DNA from: Treponema sp. UBA1793
GTDB taxonomy: Bacteria; Spirochaetota; Spirochaetia; Treponematales; Treponemataceae
Reading direction: 5' to 3'
Assembly (NCBI GenBank): GCA_002314445.1
Contig: DCFX01000070.1
Location: 1-9,922 of the forward strand
DNA: 9,922 nucleotides
Shown here: piece by piece, positions 6,398-9,922 of the stretch
Position numbering within the stretch: the stretch's first letter is position 1
Layout of the letters: the number at the start of each line of letters is the position of its first letter
Translations under genes and position numbers: made by a program
The notes under the pieces: generated by a model
What the model was told of the DNA's origin: nothing
Seen by the model: only the letters and a program-made list of their open reading frames with translations
Database searches by the model: none

Positions 6398-9026
6398 TGA
6401 ATCATGGAAAAGAAATCTGGCTGTCCCATTTTTCAGCCAAAGGGAAAATACCTATGTATGGAAACAGCGAGATTCAGAAACTGATTTAGAGCTTCCCGAT
6501 GGCAAGCATGTTTCGATGGCGTATTGCAGCTGTAACATTACGAGCCTGTGCATGATACTGCATTATTTCGGAATAACGGAAGACAGCCCCGACGATATGA
6601 TGCGGAAAGTATTTGAAATTTATTTTAAAAAGTGGGCACAGGAAGAAGACAATGAGTCAAATGGAACTGGAACAAATAGACTGCTTTCTGCCGGAAATAT
6701 GGGAAAAGTAGCTCATACTATTTATGGAGTTTCAGCTGATATTATTAAAGCCTACTATGGTTCTGTAATGACTCCTGACCTTTCAAAGAAATACATCGCA
6801 GCAGGCTATCCGGTATGGTTTTCCTACGGAGCGCTGAGTCATACGAAAAGCGGACATATAGCAGTACTACGCGGTTTTACACCGGAGGGGGATGTTATTG
6901 TAAATGATCCGTGGGGAGATGCAGCCGATCCGTATGGATTTCTCAAAACGGATGGACTTCCTGGATATTACTACAGAGCCGGGACTGGTACAAATATGTA
7001 TTCCTGGGGACTTGGCACGGGAGACAACTGTATCATCAAGAAAAGTGAGTTTGCAAAGATTATAAAAAATCCGCTGCATCAGTCACTTGTTATAGCTCCT
7101 CCGAAACTCTGGGATTTTCCGGTAAAAACGGGATTACAGAAAGCCATCACAGATGCGGAAGAACAGGATGCGGTTAAAGCATGTTTTGATCGGGAAAACT
7201 GGAGTGTCCGGCTGGATTCGGAACATGTTATGGTCAAAAACGGCTTTCCTCTATGTGAGAACGGAAAATGGCATGACGGCATTCATATAAAAGGAAGTGA
7301 AAGTGAGCCTGTCTATCCTGTCGGCCCCGGACGGCTTGTTGCGGTACGGAATGCGGGAATACCTGAAAAAAAAGATGCTGACAGTTATAATTTTGTCCTT
7401 ATCAGGCACAATGTTCCTGGAGAAGAGTCTTCATCAGATACGAAATTTTACAGCTGCTATATGCATCTGGGACCCGTTGCTATCAGGCAGCGGCTCATGG
7501 AGCGTTTTTCCTTCGCCTCCGAACAGCAGAATGTGCACCAGAATGAAAACAGAGACTGGCTTGATCAGATAATCGATCACTTACTGCCCAAAAAGGCACT
7601 TGTCTATATCGAGGGGACAAGTACGGGTAATGACAGTCTGAGCCTCCCTGTGTTCAAAAAGGACCTGATATCAAAGATTACAACAGTAAAAGACAGGGAA
7701 CTTGTCTATCTGTGTCCTCTCGACAACAGGAATAAGGAGCTTCTGGAAACGATAGATGAAAATGAAAACAGCGCACAGCTGGCTCAGCTGTATTCCATGA
7801 TAAACGATTCAGAAACATATACGTACCATACGCCAGCAGGTACATGGTATCGGATTTTTACGAAAGTTAAACGGGCTGGGGATGAAGAATATGAATGGGA
7901 AGACGGCTTTGTAAAGGCTGCTGATATAATACCGCAGGCATTGAACATAAAAGAGTATGTGTATTACCGGCGGAAACTTGTTTCTCTTTTAAAAGGTGAG
8001 ACGGTTGTTTTTAACGATGAAGACACCGACAGCAGCGCGGTTGAAAAAGCGCCGGTACGAAAGGAACGATGGCAGAGTATTCTGGATAAACAAATAAGAT
8101 TGACATTTCCATTTGTAACAGCAGGGAGTACGTCACAGGTTGCGTTTACTGCAGTCAAAAACCACTATGAGGATGAGCTTATTTCAATAAAAGGAACCGC
8201 AGGAGAGCAGAAATTAAAAGAAGCAGTCTGGAACGACATCGTTGCCCGGTTAACAAGCCTGTCATCGGCACTACTGGGCTATCCGTGGCAACAGGTAGAT
8301 GAACCTTTTAAAATGAAAGACGGCTGGGTAACGCAGATGAAAGATGTCTGGGGATATTTGTATAAAAAAATGTTTCCTGAAAAAGATGGTGAGGCTGGCT
8401 GGAAAATATTTGAATCAGAGATTTCCACATACTGCCCCCGGAACGTGGACTATCATATTGAAATGAATACAATAACACCGGCCGGAACATTCGGAAGATA
8501 TAAAGGAACGGAACAGATTCATGTAGAACTATTCTCTGACGAACCTCTGATAAAAGATAGGGAAGTTGACAGGTCAGATTCCTGGCGGCAGATAAAAGAA
8601 AAAGACAGCAGCAAGTATTTTGATAAAAAAACGACGGTAAAATTATTTTCTGATGCAGGAATATTTGATTCATCATATTTTTCGTACATAGCTAATGACC
8701 TGATTCGTCCTTTTGAACTCGGAAAGTTTTACAGTGAGAAACAGAATGTGGTGAGACATATACTGGTAAATCATATAAACGGCTATGTAAAAAAAGATGA
8801 AGCCTGGTTCAAAAAGATGATGAAACAAATTGTCGGATTTTTGGAGAGTAACGAAAGTAATGAAAAAAAACTGTACAAAGACAATGAGACCTCTTTTCTG
8901 GATGACAATGTAAAAAAGGAACTCGGAATAAAGATAAAGAACGATTCTTCCTGGTTTTATCATCCGGTACAATTTGTATTGTGGCTGAACACCAGACAGA
9001 AGAATATTTCATCAGGTATTAACTGA
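6390..9026 (+). CDS. Full-length C39-like and M23-like multidomain peptidase; putative injected effector
   Basis: The protein has 878 residues and no signal peptide. Residues about 10-225 are a C39-like cysteine peptidase: VPFFSQ, CSCNITSL with nucleophile C48, SGHIAVLRGF with H156, and VNDPWGD with D173. Residues about 290-365 resemble the first part of an M23/LytM metallopeptidase: WHDGIHIKG (H295, with H299 where the family has Asp), YPVGPGRLVAV, and CYMHLGP with H359. The matching end of that fold may be near 695-720 (TPAGTFGRYKG, then IHVELF with H711 and E713 in place of His-x-His). This implies an insertion of roughly 330 residues. The rest, to residue 878, is unassigned and Lys- and Trp-rich. 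Lack of a signal peptide, the upstream spike gene and the preceding exported protein fit a cytosol-loaded effector that cuts peptidoglycan cross-links or proteins in a target envelope. The substrate is unknown. It is the last gene of the operon. Confidence 0.8.
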   Translation: MSNESWKRNLAVPFFSQRENTYVWKQRDSETDLELPDGKHVSMAYCSCNITSLCMILHYFGITEDSPDDMMRKVFEIYFKKWAQEEDNESNGTGTNRLLSAGNMGKVAHTIYGVSADIIKAYYGSVMTPDLSKKYIAAGYPVWFSYGALSHTKSGHIAVLRGFTPEGDVIVNDPWGDAADPYGFLKTDGLPGYYYRAGTGTNMYSWGLGTGDNCIIKKSEFAKIIKNPLHQSLVIAPPKLWDFPVKTGLQKAITDAEEQDAVKACFDRENWSVRLDSEHVMVKNGFPLCENGKWHDGIHIKGSESEPVYPVGPGRLVAVRNAGIPEKKDADSYNFVLIRHNVPGEESSSDTKFYSCYMHLGPVAIRQRLMERFSFASEQQNVHQNENRDWLDQIIDHLLPKKALVYIEGTSTGNDSLSLPVFKKDLISKITTVKDRELVYLCPLDNRNKELLETIDENENSAQLAQLYSMINDSETYTYHTPAGTWYRIFTKVKRAGDEEYEWEDGFVKAADIIPQALNIKEYVYYRRKLVSLLKGETVVFNDEDTDSSAVEKAPVRKERWQSILDKQIRLTFPFVTAGSTSQVAFTAVKNHYEDELISIKGTAGEQKLKEAVWNDIVARLTSLSSALLGYPWQQVDEPFKMKDGWVTQMKDVWGYLYKKMFPEKDGEAGWKIFESEISTYCPRNVDYHIEMNTITPAGTFGRYKGTEQIHVELFSDEPLIKDREVDRSDSWRQIKEKDSSKYFDKKTTVKLFSDAGIFDSSYFSYIANDLIRPFELGKFYSEKQNVVRHILVNHINGYVKKDEAWFKKMMKQIVGFLESNESNEKKLYKDNETSFLDDNVKKELGIKIKNDSSWFYHPVQFVLWLNTRQKNISSGIN
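6783..6837 (+). repeat. Recombination block D, copy 3 (inside the full-length effector gene)
   Basis: This is identical to 3635-3689 over 55 bases. After it the full-length gene continues with SHTKSGH, containing the catalytic His, whereas the other two copies turn into short tails and stop. Crossover between this block and copy 1 or 2 would exchange the N-terminal part of the effector and delete the intervening pairs. Confidence 0.8.
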
Positions 9027-9102
9027 GCTAAAACTTGTTTTAATAAAACAATCTGCCATTCTTCTGCGGAGGATGCCGTAGCAAGAATCTTTGACAACGA
9101 GT

Positions 9103-9125
9103 CAGGACACCGCAGTTAAGTCCTG
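9103..9125. repeat. Short perfect inverted repeat
   Basis: CAGGAC (9103-9108) and GTCCTG (9120-9125) are perfect complements around an 11-base loop. It is the first and weakest of the five hairpins in this interval. Confidence 0.45.
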
Positions 9126-9152
9126 CCAGTAGAGAAGAATTGAAGAACATAC

Positions 9153-9183
9153 GTTATATACAAATGATATGTTTGTGTATAAC
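9153..9183. repeat. 12-bp inverted repeat (hairpin)
   Basis: GTTATATACAAA (9153-9164) and TTTGTGTATAAC (9172-9183) pair over 12 positions with a single T-G wobble and a 7-base loop. Nothing about it resembles a Rho-independent terminator, since no U-run follows. Confidence 0.7.
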
Positions 9184-9196
9184 ACGAAATAAAAGG

Positions 9197-9241
9197 CTGT
9201 CATGTGCGGTGATTTATTATTTAATACACAGTACATGACAG
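9197..9241. repeat. 9-bp perfect inverted repeat with a wide loop
   Basis: CTGTCATGT (9197-9205) and ACATGACAG (9233-9241) are perfect complements separated by 27 AT-rich bases. Confidence 0.65.
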
Positions 9242-9253
9242 GATGACAACAGA

Positions 9254-9303
9254 ACATTGTACACGCGGCAGATGGAACATTCGTACTGCCGTATGTACGA
9301 TGT
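9254..9303. repeat. 18-base imperfect inverted repeat
   Basis: Arms 9254-9271 (ACATTGTACACGCGGCAG) and 9286-9303 (CTGCCGTATGTACGATGT) pair with one mismatch and two T-G wobbles around a 14-base loop. It is one of the two strongest hairpins in the interval. Confidence 0.7.
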
Positions 9304-9304
9304 A

Positions 9305-9353
9305 TTTTTCCTGATTTCTTTGTTCTGCAAAAGAACAGAGAAATGAAGAAAAA
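9305..9353. repeat. 22-base imperfect inverted repeat
   Basis: Arms 9305-9326 (starting TTTTTCCTGATTTC, ending GTTCT) and 9332-9353 (starting AGAAC, ending GAAGAAAAA) pair with two mismatches and one T-G wobble around the 5-base loop GCAAA. It begins one base after the previous hairpin. Flanking CGTATGT and ACATACG could extend pairing around a bulge. Confidence 0.7.
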
Positions 9354-9402
9354 GACATACGCCGGATTGTAGCACCGCGGAGCGTTCACGCGCCGCAGGC
9401 GT

Positions 9403-9922
9403 CGTCGTGTACACCGCCTTTCTGGTTTCCAGCGGGTACTTGAAAAACTCGATCAGATCATTCCTGTGCGAATCCCGTAATTTAAATATTACGGGATACT
9501 TCGTTTTCCATTTCTCACCAAATTCATCAAGAGACTGCTGCCCTGTATCCTCGGTCGCAGCAGAATAGATTTTCTTCAGGTCAGCACAAACTTTTTTCAA
9601 GTCTTTGTAGGAGATAAAGTTTGTCGAATTCCTGTCCATATGAATTATACAGAGTTGAACACGGGTATCCGGATAAACGGCTTTAACCGCATCAGGGAAA
9701 ACCGTAAGTCCGGCCATACCTGCAATGAGAATATCTCGGACGCCGCGGTTCTTAAGCTCATTCAGTACGCCCATCCGGAACTTTGCTCCTTGGCTCTCTG
9801 TAAGCCAAAGCCCCTGATCTTCCTTCTTCCCTTTATAATTGACGGCAAGTGTGCTACGTAGAGAGCTTTATTTGTGCGGAGTGTTTAATATCCCGACCCT
9901 TGGGGCGTATGAAGGGTATTAA
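9403..9922 (-). pseudogene. Broken IS256-family transposase fragment
   Basis: Reading leftwards from 9867, the minus strand encodes the middle of an IS256-family (Mutator-type) DDE transposase: NYKGKKEDQGLWLTES, GVLNELKNRGVRDILIAG, FPDAVKAVYPDTRVQLCIIH, YKDLKKVCADLKKIY, and FFKYPLETRKAVYTT. It is dead on several counts. The family DGL motif carrying the second catalytic Asp reads AGL (MAGLTVFP). The conserved NKALYVA segment lies in another frame, joined to LAVNY after an apparent two-base CA insertion near 9850. A stop sits at 9868-9870. Homology ends after YTT at 9403, so the C-terminal third with the catalytic Glu is missing. The N-terminal part would lie beyond the window, and 9870-9922 is not clearly readable as transposase. 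Confidence 0.85.

Larger units (their letters stand above)
2182..6837 (+). repeat. Three tandem immunity-C39 repeat units
   Basis: The units are 2182-3715, 3708-5241 and 5234-6837, with the first two near 1.53 kb. Each has the same order: signal peptide, variable domain, discoidin-like module with the LFGDI[NH]E tail, then the C39 N-terminal half ending in GYPVWFSYGA. Conserved DNA blocks alternate with divergent segments. This indicates old tandem duplication followed by local replacement rather than recent copying. Confidence 0.8.
9027..9402. other. Non-coding interval between the operon and the transposase remnant
   Basis: No convincing gene is seen on either strand. A minus-strand frame spanning 9102-9389 is open, but its Phe- and Cys-rich sequence looks like read-through of hairpin DNA. 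The interval begins with a weak AT-rich hairpin (TTGTTTT, AAT, AAAACAA at 9035-9051) that has no U-tract after it. It then holds five inverted repeats from 9103 to 9353 and a short GC-rich patch (about 9372-9402) that marks the edge of the transposase homology. Confidence 0.6.

Noticed and set aside
7297..7572. 91-codon plus-strand open frame inside the effector
   Set aside because: It is an out-of-frame shadow of the effector's M23-like region, with no RBS or motif of its own.
9035..9051. Intrinsic terminator after the effector gene
   Set aside because: The stem is all A-T apart from one pair and no run of T follows, so it is not a convincing Rho-independent terminator.
9153..9353. Integron attC sites or a CRISPR array
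   Set aside because: The hairpins differ in sequence and lack GTTRRRY/RYYYAAC core pairs. There are no equal-length direct repeats with unique spacers.
9102..9389. 95-codon minus-strand open frame next to the transposase remnant
   Set aside because: It reads through the inverted repeats, is Phe/Cys-rich without domain motifs, and has no convincing RBS; it is better explained as repeat DNA.
9640..9861. 73-codon plus-strand open frame near the end
   Set aside because: It lies opposite the recognisable IS256 transposase sequence and has no motif support.

Overview
The window looks like an accessory locus of a Treponema-type spirochaete. This is inferred from the AT-rich coding style, the family of secreted discoidin-like ('NADase-type glycan-binding') proteins and the look of the 3' repeat region; no rRNA or housekeeping gene confirms it. 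Everything from base 3 to 9026 is one tightly packed plus-strand operon that starts upstream of the window. No promoter or terminator is visible inside it.

Layout: (1) 3-2189, a contractile-injection-system spike protein: a gpV/VgrG OB fold, a gp5-like beta-helix stalk, a PAAR-like tip and three Ig-like repeats. (2) 2182-9026, three consecutive gene pairs. Each pair is a secreted protein ending in a discoidin-like domain, followed by a C39-like cysteine peptidase. In pairs 1 and 2 the peptidase gene stops at 164 codons, after the catalytic Cys but before the catalytic His and Asp. In pair 3 it continues to 879 codons, with C48/H156/D173 all present, an M23/LytM-like metallopeptidase region split by a long insertion, and a long C-terminal part. 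(3) 9027-9402, non-coding DNA tiled with five imperfect inverted repeats. (4) 9403 to about 9922, minus strand, a broken IS256-family transposase that lacks a catalytic Asp, carries a frameshift and has no C-terminus.

My working interpretation is that the spike delivers the large peptidase (effector) from a T6SS/eCIS-like contractile machine, and that the exported discoidin-domain proteins are cognate immunity or adaptor proteins. Pairs 1 and 2 would then be displaced or decoy immunity-effector cassettes, comparable to orphan modules in Rhs, CDI and T6SS loci. Three things support a modular, recombining array: all six gene junctions are exactly 8-base overlaps with a Shine-Dalgarno sequence inside the upstream gene; near-identical DNA blocks flank variable segments; and the C39 copies are mosaic. 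The spike, C39 and IS256 assignments are well supported by motifs. The immunity role and the delivery machine are inference.
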